64,000 bases of DNA from Quillaja saponaria (lineage: Eukaryota; Streptophyta; Magnoliopsida; Fabales; Quillajaceae): positions 2,046,001-2,110,000 of the forward strand of contig CM055615.1 of NCBI GenBank assembly GCA_029379385.1, in the 5' to 3' direction. Shown piece after piece: positions 17,042-31,099 of this stretch; within the stretch, counting starts at the first letter, position 1; each line of letters starts with the position of its first letter. The notes under the pieces are model-generated. The model saw nothing but the letters and a program-made list of their open reading frames with translations, made no database searches and had not been told where the DNA came from. The translations under genes were made by a program, and so were the position numbers.

Positions 17042-19299
17042 TCAGACACTGAACATTGCTCCAAAACACCAACTAAAGCTCAAAGCTTTTTTTTCAAAAA
17101 CAAAACTTGGTGATAGACAAACGGTGTCTGTGTGTGTGATCTGTATGTACTGAGAGGGACAGAACGTAAAAATAGAGAAAGAAAAGTTGGGGATCCAAGT
17201 TCCAAAAGTTAATTCATTCTGCTCTAAATCATTTTTCCCACCATAGTCTATGACTCTGTAGCTTTCTTGCTCTCTCTTTCTTTCTTTCTTTCTTTCTCTC
17301 TCACATTTGATGCGTGTCTCTGTTAGCAATTCGCGAAAGGACACTTTCCTTTTTACTTTCTGGTTTCAGCTTTTTGCTTTTCAACGGTCTGAATTCTCAT
17401 CATTTACCTCACAATCAAAGAAAAACAAAAACAAATTAGAATAATTTTACAGTACAGTTATATTTGTTGCAACAAGCAAATTGTTGAAAAAAATACCATG
17501 AACACTTTCTTAGTATCCAAATCAATAAGTAGGCTTCAAGCTAACCATGAAAGTAATAACATTTGAATGAAATTACATCTATTGTCTTTTAAGTATTATA
17601 ATTTTATCAATTTTTTTTAAATTTTTTTTTTTAATTAATTTTGTCTCATATCCTTTCTTACAAAATTTCCATGTCTTTCTTGAATCTGTTGACATTTTAA
17701 AATTTGAAATATTTGGTGTAACGAACAATCTCAATCTTAAAGGTAAGTCTAAAAGTTATTATATATATTATTTGCTAATCTTATTTATTTTATTCTGATG
17801 TGATGTTAAACTAATTCATGTCATAAATACTATTAGGTGATCAGCACAAGAGAGTTTGAAGAACTAGGAGAAGAAAGATTTGAAATGGGGATTAACTGTC
17901 GTTTTCTTTGTGTCAAAAAAAGGTGAATATCTTGGTCTGAGATTAGTTATTAGATTAGGTAAGGTTTGCACTAAAACAACTAGGGATTTATTTATTAATT
18001 AACATACATTATCTGGTGCTAGTCAAAATTTGCCTTTGTTCTGTCTCATGACTCTTTGACAAATTAAGGAATTTTAAAGAATAGATGTATATATGTATAC
18101 ATAGAAAGTGGACAACCTATTGTAGTTGTCAATGTTGTAATGTATAGTTTGTTAATTTATCAATTTTGTTATGGACTATATGTTACCAACTTGAATGTAA
18201 TGTAATGTATAGTTAGTTTGGATGAGAATTTACTTACTACCTACATCAAAAAGAGTTATAGTTAAGCTAATTGATGTGACAAATTGTATCTAACAAACTT
18301 ATTTAAGTTTACTTAATTACATAAATTAAAATAATTTTAGTTTCAATTATATTAACCTCAGATTTTTTTTCCCTAAAACCCATTAAGCCCCTTTCAATTT
18401 GTGGCAAAAAAAAAAAATTTGCTTATCTAAATATTGAATTCCTTGGTAATAAGTTCCTATTATTTCATAAATTTAGGTTGGAAATGTCAAAAAGCTATCA
18501 CTAGATTGGTCCAGTGACAGAGTTCAAGAAGCACTCAAGTACAAAATTATATTTGTGAAGAGTATCATTATAGCACAGGTTGAAGATTCCTATTTTGAAA
18601 TAGGGAAAGTAAGTTCAATAAAGTTTTAGCAATTTTGTTTATTACATAAGAAATAATCAAACTAATAATAATCTAAAATCTAAATTTCAAACATCTTTAT
18701 CACTAAAACTAAGTCAAGCTAGATGAAGTTTGGTTACATTTAAGAGGCATGGGTATGCTTTTGTTTTCTTTTTTTCTTCTTTCACCTAGCAAACAATGTA
18801 GTCCTATTTAGCTATCTTCTACTCAGTTTGCTAGCTAAAAACCTTAATTAATCAAAAGAAAAAAGGTGCTTTTTTTGGACACAAGGGTTTAATTCTTAAT
18901 TTTTTTGACAATACTGCAAGTTTTGTATTTAAATAGCCAAAATGGGTAACTTATAAACTGGTTTCTTGCTCCACATCACCACACCCCCAACACCCCGTGA
19001 ACCCACCCCTGATAAGAAAAGTCATAAAAATGACACTCAAATGGATTTCAGACATTTAATTAAAAAAAAGATCATATAAATTAAAAGATATACACTGAAA
19101 GTAAAAAATAGAATGAATTTAAAGGAAAGGTGAACAGGTCCGACACTGATAAGAATAAAAAAGACATACACGACAAATTGAAAAATTAGATAAGGGAAGG
19201 AAAAAAAAATTATGGCAGGGACTATAATTTAAAACGACAGAAACGCTAAAATAAAAAAAAATCTACACTCGAAAATTAAAAGGATCAACACTATAAATT

Positions 19300-19670
19300 T
19301 AAAAATTATTATACACTTTAAATTTAAAATAATAAATGTATAATATTTTTTTATTGTATGATATATTTAAATTTTAAAATGTAAATAAATTTTAAATTTA
19401 AAGTGTATAATAGTTTTTAAATTTTAAATGTATGATAATTTTAAATTTAAAAATTTATTAAATTTATAGTGTATGATATTTTTAAAATTTATAATATATG
19501 ATTTTATTATAGTGTATGATATATTTAAATTTTAAAATGTATGATAAATTTTAAATTTAAAGTGTATAATAATTTTAAATTTTAGAGTGTATGATATGTT
19601 AAAATTTTGAAATTTATAATATTTTTTAAATTTAAAAGTGTAGATAATTTTTAAATTTAAAATATATACC
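19300..19670. repeat. AT-rich degenerate tandem array, copy 2
   Basis: About eight variants of a unit resembling TTTTAAATTTAAAGTGTATRA follow one another. Directly downstream (19690-19710) is CGGATTTTGAAAATCCGG, and a variant GGATTTTCAAAATTTAG follows at about 19754. The same arrangement occurs at 750-1260, marking a dispersed family. Confidence 0.6.
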
Positions 19671-20104
19671 ACGTCAGCACCTAAAATCGGATTTTGAAAA
19701 TCCGGTTTCAGTGTGGTGATAGGTCCGTAGATTGGTGATGTGGAGCCAAAAACTGGATTTTCAAAATTTAGTTTCTAAAATTATCCTATTTTTGTAATTT
19801 AAGTACAAATCTTATCATATTATCTAAAAGAATTGAAAATTAGACCATTGTGTCCAAAAATCTTTTTTGCAAGCAAGATATTTCAAATTAGACATTGATC
19901 TGTCTATCCACTAGATAGCTTTGAAAACATAGTAGTAGCTGTGCTCCCTAGGACAAGGAATCAAGCAAGGTTCCATTTTAATCATGTGCAACTCAAGAGT
20001 GCAATCATTCATCCTCCAAAAAAGATGAGGGCACAGCCATGCTAGCTAGAATGATTGAGCATGCATGGAATATCACATTTCAAAGACAAAGTGCATACAA
20101 AGTA

Positions 20105-20850
20105 AAAGAGTAAATTACACTCTCCTTCTCCAAGGTTTAACAAAATAACACTAACACTTGAGATAAGTGACACTCCCCTTCTTCCAATCCATTAACCTAA
20201 TGGAATTTTATTTCGATGGAATATTTTTTATTCAATCTTTTTATTAATTTTAAAACATAACTTGAAAGAAAAAAGTAATGAAATTTACACATTAATTACA
20301 TCTAAAATAATATTAGGGTAGTGATAGTTTAATTTATACAATTTAGCTCCCCATTTTATATTTTAAAAGTCATGGAAATTTCAAGAATAGTTTCAGTCAA
20401 AATATAAAAATTTTTGTTATTATTTAAAATTTGAAATAAAGTTTAGCAATAGCAAAAAAACAAAAAAGCGTCACAATTTCTCAATCAATCATTATGTTCA
20501 CTTAAAACAACTTATAATTTTATTTTTTTTCTATTCTATCTTTATTATGAATTACATACAACTAAAATCGGTAAAAAAAAACTAAAAAAACTAACTAACA
20601 AGAGAAATTGATGGTGGAGAATTAATAAATTACTTTTTAAAAACTCAACATCTAACTCCTAAATTTTCATATTGGCTATTGCTTGTTTTCTTGAATATAT
20701 ATATATTGTTTATTTTTTTTAAATCCATGTATAAAACTTAAAAAGGTGTAGAATATAACATATTTTATGAATGAATTATAAAAATTTTAATTTAACGGAT
20801 GGAATGAGAAACAAACAAAAAGTGTCATTTATTCAAAGTTTTAGTGTTAG
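20105..20850. mobile_element. Candidate MITE-like element with inverted ends
   Basis: The left end contains AACACTAACACTTGA followed by AAGTGACACT. The right end, read on the other strand, contains GACACTAACACTAAAAC followed by AAATGACACT. The ends are therefore imperfect inverted repeats about 700 bases apart with AT-rich, non-coding DNA between. Related words (GTAAATTACA, CACTCCC) occur in opposite orientation at about 60930-61010. Target-site duplication was not established. Confidence 0.4.
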
Positions 20851-21860
20851 TGTCAATTTGCTAATCTCAAAGGAAAAGAAAGTGAGAGAAAAGTAAATCA
20901 ATCAGTCAATTATGATCCTCACTGCCTATGCCTGACAGGTGGCGCTATTATTTATACCACCCAAATGGGATCAACAATACAGGAAAGCAGACACATAAAG
21001 AAAAACAAGAGGACCTGTTGAGATTTTATATGCCTTTTCATTCCTCACAAGAATACCAACCTTATCATTGCTCTTTCTTTTCCCAAACAGCAAATGAGTA
21101 TTTGACCAGCATTTCTAGCCATAAGTGGCGGGGTGCTGGGGCATTAGGAAATTTCTGCATATGACCCTATGCAGCAGTTAGCAAAGATGATGATGAATTG
21201 AGGGCTACTACTCTGTAATAGGGGCACCTAAATTTTCTGTTAAAGTCTCAAACATTAAGGGCCACATGCACGGCCTAGCAAATTTAGCTGTAAAGCAAAC
21301 CCATGTTTTTGAATTTTAAACAAGTAATAAGCAATAGAATATAATACAGCACAAAAAGATGGATATCATATAGGTGGATTTCAATTTATGCCTTATCCAA
21401 TCTTATTGGAGTTTAGTTACTTATGTCTTTCTTTTAGCTGTTTAATACTTAACGCCGCCTCCAAAATGGTGTATATCAAACCTTGTTAGTCATCAGATTC
21501 TAACTTTCTTAAGATCATATTCCTAGCAATTTTTTTTTAGTGGTCATAGTGTTCGGACCTACTAACACTCACCTCAACTAATTTATTTCTCCATTCCGAT
21601 AAAAAAACAAACAATCCACATCAGAATTAAAAAAAATTATGAGATTTATGATAAATGTTTACAAGAATATTCTTATCTAGTCTAACAATTGTGAGACATG
21701 ATCCTAATTTTAGTTGTAGCACAAGTTAATGATAAGCCAAAGACCACGTGCTCCCTCATATCAGCTGTCACAATTTTTCTATAAAAAATCAGCGATATGC
21801 CTGATTGCTTGTATGTTTGCCCCAACAACCATCAATTCCCACAAAAGGAACCAAACCACA

Positions 21861-21886
21861 CCCCCCCCCCCCCCCCCCCCCCCCCC
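21861..21886 (+). repeat. Uninterrupted run of 26 C
   Basis: Twenty-six consecutive C residues lie about 380 bases downstream of the IPCS stop codon. With the 21-G run at 8105 this is one of two long G/C homopolymers in a strongly AT-rich window. Confidence 0.9.
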
Positions 21887-22264
21887 AATTATTAACCCCC
21901 TAATCTTTCACCATGTGATAAAGCATAGAGCAAACATTCCAGCAGGACCACATAAATATAGACAAGACCCACATGGTTTAAAAATAATGGAAGCAGGAGG
22001 TACTGAAAAGTTCCTGTTGTACAATGCAGATACTTGATAATTTAACCATGAAATAAAGGAGCAATGCTGCAAACTGTTAAGGAGCAGAACTCAATTACAT
22101 TGCCACTAATACAAATTAGGTCACCAGTATGGGCAAGAGGTGACTCATCCTGGTTACAATCTCAACAGTAAGAGGTGACCGCTCCAGCAACGAAGAATTT
22201 TTAATCCACATATTAACCAGCAGTCTTGCAGCAGCTCCAATTGTTGTCCAGAAGGTCATCTTAT

Positions 22265-25200
22265 CTATGCGCCATTCATTCTAGAGTCAGCATGAAGTGT
22301 ATTACCATCTTCCAGAATCTTGCCATTACCTTGAGTTCTCGGCCTCTGACCCAATTACAAGTAAACAGTGGACACAATCAGTCTCAAATAATAGACAAGG
22401 AGTATATAAATGGGAAAATTAGAAGCAAAAGATTCACTATACCCAGTCCACAGGATCTCCAGAATTTCCATTCAATAACTTGTGATTCTCTTCTTTGGTC
22501 TTGCTATCCTTGTCTTTGGTGGTTATTGGTAACAAAAGAGCCACAGCTCCATTGGTCCGGTCAGGGCAATTCTGATGAAAACTAAGTCAGGACAACTGGT
22601 AACTGGCGAAAACTGTAAATTTTAATAATAAGAATTAGATTTAAGTGCAAAAATCCTGACCTGGCAACTTTTTGTCAATAAAGAACACCACCAAATTCAC
22701 CGTATACCTGCAGGGGATCTTAATGTTAAATTAAAAAAGAAATGTGCAGCAAAAAATTAACCCATATAGCTCCAGCAAAAAACAAAAAACAAATAAACAT
22801 ACGCAGCATCCTCCATACCATGCAACAACAACATCAACCGTGTAATGTTTGCGAGATGCGACAATCAAGAAACTCTGAATCACAGCAAGCAACCAAGCAA
22901 ACTGCTTTATACATCTGCAATTGGTACATTAACAATCACAACCAACCAGAATTATTAGCATTTACCAGGAAAAATCAGGCCACAGCAAAGACAACTAGAA
23001 CAAGATAAAAGTGATTTTCACAAGGCAAAATATACCTTTGCGTTCCATATTTCTGATAGGTTCGCACAAAGACTAGAGTGAAGATCATGTGTGATGAAAA
23101 AATTAGATCACCACATCCATATAGTGTACCCCGAGGAACTGCACATTCAACAACCAAATGAGCAAAAAAAAATATATGCAACTTACTGGCAAAAAGGGCC
23201 AATGACTTGCGTAAGAACAATTGATACTAACAATTAATCAAGAGGACTTCCAAGACACTCTCTGGAGGAGGCAGCCTGGCAAGTTTGGAACCCTGCATAA
23301 AACAGCAAGAAGTGCCTGATTACAGGATTTACTACAGAAAGCGGACAGACACAAAGCACAAAAACTTCACCACTTTTTCCCCCAAAAGAAAAAAGAGAAA
23401 GGAAAATGAAAAGTAAAAGAAAAAAGAAACAACAAAATGAAATCATTTAGGTCAGTTGATTAAAAAAATGTGCTACATCGTAATTTAAAACACATCTTCT
23501 CTTTTTTCTTGGCACATACTACGAAAAAAAAATCCTAGTTCTTGCTAGATACCTCACGGCAGTGATAGTTTGGACCAGGAAGCTGAGTAGAATAGAATGT
23601 GATAATACGGAGCATTTGAGAAGCCTGCAGCAAATAAATACAAGAATGATCTTAATAATGGTGTATACACCAATTGCAAAATGTTCCTAAAGACATCTAC
23701 AGAGATACTTCAGAATAATTCAAGGATCTGACCATGATAAGAACTAGTTCCCTAATTGTGTAAATCATCATTTATATAAACTAATGCATACTTTCAAATT
23801 ACTTGGAGAAGGTTGCACAATAAATTTCATTCACTTTTAAAAAGTTTAACAGAAATATCGTGTGTATTTTTTTCAGGCAAATGGGTTCACTACTGGCTAA
23901 TGTTCCAATAGTATTATCTGCTAAGCAAGAAAGGGAAAATCCAACTAGCATAGAAGTATATCATAACATTCTTTTGCTTTATCTGACAGAAAAAAGGCAT
24001 GAACACAAAATATTCTGCAGTGTTAATTTTGATGGATAAGGACCCAAAGCATATATATCAGCCACCTAACTAGATGATTGCATAAGCTTAGTGTTTAGAG
24101 AAAGAAATTAACCACTAATTTATTCTCCACAAGTTCATCAAATCATAAACACAAATACACAATACTTGAGTAAACTAAAGTACAATATTCCTATTAATAA
24201 TCAACAGTCAAACACTAAATCGAACCAATCCCAAGTTCATCATAAGAAATTTTCGATTACTATATTGAGCCAGAAAGGACTAACATCAAAAGAAATAGAA
24301 TAATTATCACTTACAGCTAAGAATGTAAGAACCCTGCACCAGAGAAGAACTGTATATATCTTTTTGCTCTTGAAAATGAAAGGGTTAAATGTCCACTGCA
24401 ACAAAACATACAACAGGTCAAGGCAAAATGGATAAAAATAATTATAAAAAAAATGAAACAAATGAATATCCAGAAGAAAAAGAAAACTAATTGAGGGAGT
24501 AAAAGAACAGATTTAAAAAAAAAGATTTCCTTCTGCACAATCAATGCACCAATAAGCATGAAACCCCACAAAGCTCCAGACAGAAGACGACCATATCTTA
24601 AAAGAACAGATTTAAAAAAAAGATTTCCTTCTGCACAATCCTATACAACGAGCACTTGGACCGAAAGGAAAATGTGCAAACTTAAGGATTAACACAATGT
24701 TTTTTGTAACACAAAGGAGAGAATAAAAATTAGACATATGGGTCTCCATGAGTAGTTAGATTGTCAACACTGATAGCTTGAGTATCATGAAACAGAAGAA
24801 ATTAACATCCTTGATAAATAAACTGCAAAACACATATATGCTGAAACACATATGCCCTCATACATCTTCAGAAACTCGCATGCTGCCTTTTATCTAATTC
24901 AATGGAGAGGTAGTAAAACATAACCTATTCTAATTGCTCCTCCAACAGGAATCATGAACACAGCACATATGCAACTAACATATGGAAGAAGAGATACTGT
25001 AAAAGAAGAAACCTTACCAAGATAAAGGATAAAAAGATAAAAGTGAACAGAGTTTCACTAATGTAAGATTTGTCTTGCCCAAGTTCCTACAATAATACAA
25101 ACATAATAATTAAAAATCCATTTCTAGAACAGAAACCCAAAAATAATTAAAAAAGAAAAAGAAAATTGACACTACATACTGGAAGAAGAAAAAATCCGGC

Positions 25201-26429
25201 ATCCTGAAGTACAGGGCCAGGCCTATGTATATAATGAACTCCATGGGCAGCCAGACCATGTATGTACTGTAGGGAAGAAGTATATATTTCAATATCAGAC
25301 ACTCAGAAAAAAAGATAATAATAAAAAAAAAAAAAAAGCACAGGGCATCAAATGTTCAACTAAATAAAACCTCAAAAAAAAAAAAAAAAAAAAAATTCAC
25401 CAAGAAAGAAAAGAACTCTATGCAACATGTGTTCAACAATGACAACCACAAAAGACAATTCACATCTGCTGCTATTAAGTTCAAATGTACGCTTATCCCT
25501 TATAATACTGCACTTAATATAAACATGGCAACAGAACCACCTGAATCAAATATGTACAAAAGGACCTGCAGTTTCTCTGAAAGAACTCAAAGCTGTATAT
25601 AGAAATGAAACACTGGAAACATGGAAAGGTTGCAAGGCTGAAAGAAGCTCCCCACCAAACCTCCTCTATATTACTAAGTTTATACTCATCAAATGAAAAA
25701 AAAATTGGAGTCCATCCACTGATATTGACATCCATATAGGACATAAAAAAATATTTAACCAAGTTTACCCCATGACCTGATAGAATTATAATGTGTGCCA
25801 AAAGCATTGATTTATCCCGAAGTTAAAGTAAGTAACAAACTACGACCACAACCTTTCACTAGTTCCTGCACTTTTCTCGTCAAAACATCAGGTTATAATA
25901 CCCCACCCTCTAGGATATTAGTCTTCAATGAATGAACTGAGGGGTAATGTAACCTTATTCCTGGAGGATAAGCCAAGCAATATCCAGAAATAACCTCAAC
26001 AATATGACCATTCAAGTAAAGTTCCCAACTACATGTAAAGAAACTTACCAAAATGTAACATTTATCAAGCCAAAGGGGAAAATAAAAAGAGAACTTTTTC
26101 ATCCTTTCTACGAAAAGGATAGAAAATCCTGAACAATTGACTCGAATATTTCATGAGATTGATCAAAATAGATAACCTGACAAATAAGACCGGCCAGAAG
26201 GTATTTCCAACTCTGGGCAAGGAGGGTGAATTCGGTGGTTGTCTCTGCACAAATTCTCTTCCATAGCTTCTCACACAGTAACAAAACAATAAAACTAAAT
26301 ATATTAGATGAAACCCAGATAGATAAAAAAAATTATAAAAAAATCTAAACCAAAATCCCAGAAACATCCCAGTAGGCAAAAACATAGAAAACCAACCTTT
26401 GAAGACTCGCGAGCAATGTAAAGCGTCAT
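22265..26429 (-). CDS. IPCS: Inositolphosphorylceramide synthase (sphingomyelin synthase-like), apparent 1-bp frameshift in tail
   Basis: Twelve exons on the minus strand: 26429-26397, 26266-26177, 25266-25180, 25086-25018, 24395-24315, 23624-23553, 23292-23232, 23138-23036, 22914-22819, 22707-22661, 22571-22443 and 22345-22265; about 315 residues if one extra base is discounted. The enzyme moves inositol phosphate from phosphatidylinositol to ceramide in Golgi-type membranes and limits ceramide build-up. The start [11 protein letters not shown] and the multi-pass body match plant IPCS. The catalytic triad of the family is present: His181 (in DLIFSSHM), and His222 and Asp226 (in SRKHYTVD). 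Exon 11 reads TTGCCCTGACC where relatives encode Leu-Pro-Asp-Arg; the extra base (22564-22566) brings in a TGA after Pro249. All predicted membrane segments and the triad lie before it, so a protein lacking only the last 66 residues could still work. Exon 2 could start 3 bases earlier, adding one Lys. IPCS1 is At3g54020 and IPCS2 At2g37940 (from memory). Confidence 0.9.
24501..24640 (-). repeat. 40-base direct repeat in IPCS intron 4
   Basis: AAAAGAACAGATTTAAAAAA followed by AGATTTCCTTCTGCACAATC occurs at 24501-24542 and again at 24600-24640, differing only in the length of the A run. This is a recent local duplication inside the intron between exons 4 and 5. Confidence 0.85.
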
Positions 26430-27307
26430 ATTCTTCTTCTTGCTTTCGTGTAACAACAACTTCCATATTACTTCACAACCACACTCTTAAGGTCAACATC
26501 ATTAATCACCAAAATAAAAATCACAATCTCATCAAAACCCAGAAAGAATTCTCCACTCTGCAAAAAACAAGCCCTCCTTTCTTCTAAACCCAGAAGAAAT
26601 AACCACCCAGAAATCACTCAGTATTTTGAATTGATTAGAATCCAAATACTTAAAAAGTATGAGATCTAATTAGTAACAACAAGCGGCTAAGATCGACCAC
26701 CAAGATTATCAAAAATAAAAATGGTATAAAACGAAGAAAGGAACAAAAAGGGGCTTCGAGTTCGAAATTGGGGTTGGAAATGGAAGAACAAATTGTCAAA
26801 AGGGCCTCTTTCTCTCTTTGATTCTTCTCCTTTTCTCGGTTTGTCTGACTGCTATGCACGCGAGTTGAACACGGAGAGACAGTTGAGAATAGAGAAATAT
26901 AAAGAGGGACTCTTTTATATTGAAAACAAATACAAAGAAAGATCGCCGCTTACGAGTTACGACAACTACTTTTCCTTAACGCGCCCCCTCCCTCTCTCCT
27001 CTCCCTCCTGTTACTTCGAAAGTGCAGAGAATAATACCAAAAAGGCAAAACTAAATTGAATTAGAATCTTCCAGCTTAGAAATTAACTTCCATGTCAAAA
27101 ATAAATAAATAAATATTAGAAAGATAACTTTTACCATATTTGAAAATTGAAAAAATTCATTTTGTGGATAAAGCAATTTTTTTTTTGGTTAGAAAACTGA
27201 AAAGAATTCAAAAACCAAAAATTATCCTTGAATGCAATAGAAAAATGAAAACAAAAAAAAATTTAGAAAAGAATTATTAAAAAAAGAAAAAGAAAAAAGA
27301 TATATTT

Positions 27308-27460
27308 CCAATAATAACAAGATATAAAAGCCCAAAATTTATAAAATTCAAAAACCCAAATTTTCTTATAAAAAATAGAAAAATGAGCATTGTATCTACC
27401 CATTGTATTCCAATAACAAGATTCTAAACCCAAAAAATTTAAAAAACCCAAAATTTCTTG
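27308..27460 (+). repeat. Direct repeat of about 55 bases, two copies
   Basis: The order CCAATAA..ACAAGAT, then AAACCCAAA or AAGCCCAAA, then TTTA, AAAA, ACCCAAA and TTTCTT, is found at 27308-27366 and again at 27409-27461 with substitutions. It is a small local duplication. Confidence 0.6.
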
Positions 27461-27901
27461 CTTTAAACGGCTCACATTTATTATAAATTTTCATACATCT
27501 ATCTATCTATCACATTTTTATTTTAAATTTTCATACAATACATTATATTTATAATTTCTTATTTTTTAAGTTACTTGATATTTTTGTCAATTTAATCTAT
27601 TTGATCCATAATTTCTTACTTATTTTTTTATCCAATAAAAAAACAATTAGTCTACTCAAATCAAATTAATTTTATAAAATAAATTAACTAACTAAAAACT
27701 CACTAATATATGTTTTCAAACAGTTACTATTTAATTAAAATAACTTATATGTGAACATCGCAACACTAAACCAACCGACATGTAGTTATCTAAAATATAT
27801 CTAAATTTTTGTTTGAATATTCCTGTAAGCTTGTGTGATAAGGCTAGTGTAAAAAATAAAAAATTTATCTATTCAATGTGTTCTTAAATTTTGATAAATT
27901 T

Positions 27902-27904
<3 letters not shown>

Positions 27905-27935
<31 letters not shown>
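27905..27935. repeat. TA dinucleotide microsatellite
   Basis: About 15 uninterrupted AT units lie in intergenic DNA. The copy number is likely to vary between individuals. Confidence 0.9.
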
Positions 27936-27936
<1 letters not shown>

Positions 27937-30744
27937 AAATTTTACTTCTTAAACTAATTGATACCTTCTAATTTTATAATAATATCTTAAATAAAAGTTT
28001 AAATTAAATTTGAATGTAAAGTATCAAATTAACAACAACAAAAAAAAACTATTTATTTCATTTATTTAAAATTCTACTATTTATTTCATCATATTAGATA
28101 TTAGAAAATTTTCCTATAAAGATGTTCAAAAATCAAAAGAATATGAATGATGAAGGAGGAGGTGGCCCCACCAATGGATCCCCCCGGCCTCCGCCAGCAA
28201 TCCTAAATATAATATTTGCTTATTAAATAATTATATTATTTAGATTTAATGACGAAAATAGCCTCGTCTTTTAATTGTTTTTACACAATTGCCCTATTCA
28301 GATCTCATACTTTAACAAGGAGAACGAACGAACGGTCAATTCGCCGTCTCTTCCCTCGTTGAATATTCAAATTTGAAAAGTGATATAATGATTTTGGTTA
28401 ACGTTGGTGTGAGGGCTTAAATGGAAAATCAAAAAAATATAATCTAACTTTCTAATAAAATAATAAAAATTCCACGTGGCAATTGCTGGCAGCCAACGAA
28501 TCATTCCATTTAGAGCTGCATGTCTGTCTTTGTACTCTACGCATTGTCGTACGTAAGCCACCACAGTTTGGTTCATTCCACTAATCCAGGTCTCTTGGTG
28601 GCAATTTCCTTTACATTTATATAATGAATTTCTTAATGAAGAATTTTAAAATAATTTTAATTACAGAACACAAACATTATTTTCAATCATGTTCTAAAAA
28701 AATTGTTATATATATATATAGAAGCTTAATAAAAAAATTCGAACCCTTGATGGTTAAATTAAATTATTTAAAAAAATAATAATTAATCCAGAACGTACTC
28801 AATAAGGCGATAACAGTAAAAAAAATATATATATATAGAAAACAGTAATGTTGCCTAATTAACATTTTAAGTGATGTAAGATTGTGCTTTATATTTATAA
28901 CATGCATTAATTTAATCTCTATAATGATGATTATTTTCCAACAATAAAAGATGGTTAACTAACTTTTTGTCTTCTTCTTTATGAGCATTTGGTAAACTAC
29001 TTCTAAGATATCTAATCTTTTTTATTTATTTAACCAGAGATTAGTTTTTTGAAATATTTTTTTTAGGTGATCTAGTGTAGTTTTTTTTTTTTTTTTTTTT
29101 TTTTTTCTCTTTTGTTGATAGAGATAAAGGCGATTGCCCTTTCAGCTTTAGGGAAAAAAAAATAAATATGGGATGTAATCTCACTTTGTAAACATCTTAA
29201 GAATTGAGATTGTGCATACCTTATACAATTTTTTTTCAATTAAATTAATTAATACTGGGACCATGAGTTCCCTCGTTCAAGTTCATGTCACATGGGATTA
29301 GATTATCAAACTCACAACTCTATGTAGTAAGGTTTTGGTTAATTTTTATTTTAATACTATTATTAAAATACTTAATCTAATAGTTTAAATTTTTGATTTA
29401 TTTTCTTTCTCTTTATTTTTTTAACGGTTAGGTGCATGTACCTAGTCTAACTTAATCAATAAAGAGTACATACATTTTCAATCAATCTCACCGACCACCA
29501 AGCCAATCCTAAATTATCTAGTACCTTGTATATGAGTCATTATATATTCAGTAAATTTCCCGGCCTATTTTTTCCAACCGGTTATGGGCTTAAATCTTCG
29601 CTAGGATTAGATTGATTTGTATTATTTTTTTTTCTACACTTATTATTGATATCTTTTATTCCTTTTGAATTTGTTTGTGTGCACACATACTTATTTTGTT
29701 TGATTAATAATTAGAAATATCATATTTTATAGTTTTAGGAGAATACCTATATATCTTGCAGATTAAAAAAACACACAATAGATGATCAAAATTAATTAAT
29801 TATTATTGGTTGATAATGATCAAGAGTAGGTACGAGTAGTTAGCTGAATGCTAGAATCTGAGAGATAAGGTAGATGCATCAGACATTAATTCATTTGATT
29901 TGTGTCGTATTACTTAAAAGTCTTGAACCAATAAATATATACCATCCATTGAATAATTGGCACCAAATCACATGTATGAGTGAGTAATGTACCATCCATT
30001 GAATATTGTTCTACTTAATAATTTGTATTTTGATTTTTTACATATTTCAAAAATAAAAATAGAAAAACTCTTACATGACACTCTGTCATTCTCTAGATAA
30101 TTTAAATGTAATATTATGTAAAAGCAAAAAATAAAATAAAATCAAAGAGTAATATTTATGGGCTTTTTGCATGACAAAGATTCTAGTTTGGACCTATAAA
30201 GTCTTTATATTTTAATATGAAAGCAAAATAAAGCATTAGCAATTAGTAATAGAGCATGAATAAAATGTTTTTGATGTTTTTTTTATTCTCATTTTAAGAA
30301 AATATTGTATAATATTATTTTTACTTATTAATGGAGATAAAAAAGAAGATTTAAATATAATTTTGTAAACAATATAAAATTTAATTTGTTGATTCTCGAA
30401 TACCGAGATATGAAATCAAATAGTATTAAAGTGGCATGCCTAATAACCGACCCATGTGTGGTATTTAAATATCTTCCTAATTATATGACAAATCTTGTAA
30501 ATAAATCTCTTAAAAAATTAGAAAGCCTAAAATATTGTGATTTTTTTTGTTTTGCTCAATTTTGTAAAAGTATAATAAACTAATTCCATAAATTTATAGT
30601 TTCCTCCAAATAAATCTATGTGTTTTAATATATTTAATGAATAATCACGTGCAAAAATGTAGCCATGAAAATTGGATTGTGCTACTAATTAGTCTTCTCC
30701 CTGGACCATGTTATTGCTTAATTAATTAATCTTAATTTGAAATT

Positions 30745-30843
30745 GTCAAAAAGTCAATGGTCAACAAGTCAAAGTTTGTCATAGCCGACGCAGCATGACC
30801 CTCCTTGAAGATCACGTTTGCCAAATTCAATGTACGGATTGAC
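30745..30843 (-). promoter_or_regulatory. Cluster of W-box-like WRKY sites without a recognised gene
   Basis: GTCAA occurs four times at 30745, 30753, 30760 and 30768, spaced 7-8 bases apart. The last three are W-boxes on the minus strand (TTGACT, TTGACC, TTGACT); the first is TTGACA. A plus-strand TTGACC follows at 30838. W-boxes bind WRKY factors, so this resembles a defence or stress promoter fragment. No supportable gene starts within 1 kb on either side, so it may be an orphan or decayed promoter. Confidence 0.4.
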
Positions 30844-31099
30844 CAACGCCTCAAAATTTTAATTTTGGTTTGTTCTTCGTTATTTGCAATCTGCACGACT
30901 TGACGGGAGACATACAAGCGGCAAAGGCGGCTTACTTAACGGGGTTCACACACTTGCACATGTATGAATTCACAAGCAAATGTTTTTATTTTTTTGGTCA
31001 AAATAATTGTTTTTTTTCCCTTAAAACCTGAGAAAAGGAAATTAATTTGGTACATCAAGAAGATATATAAGAATTATATATTTTATCAAATATAACTAA

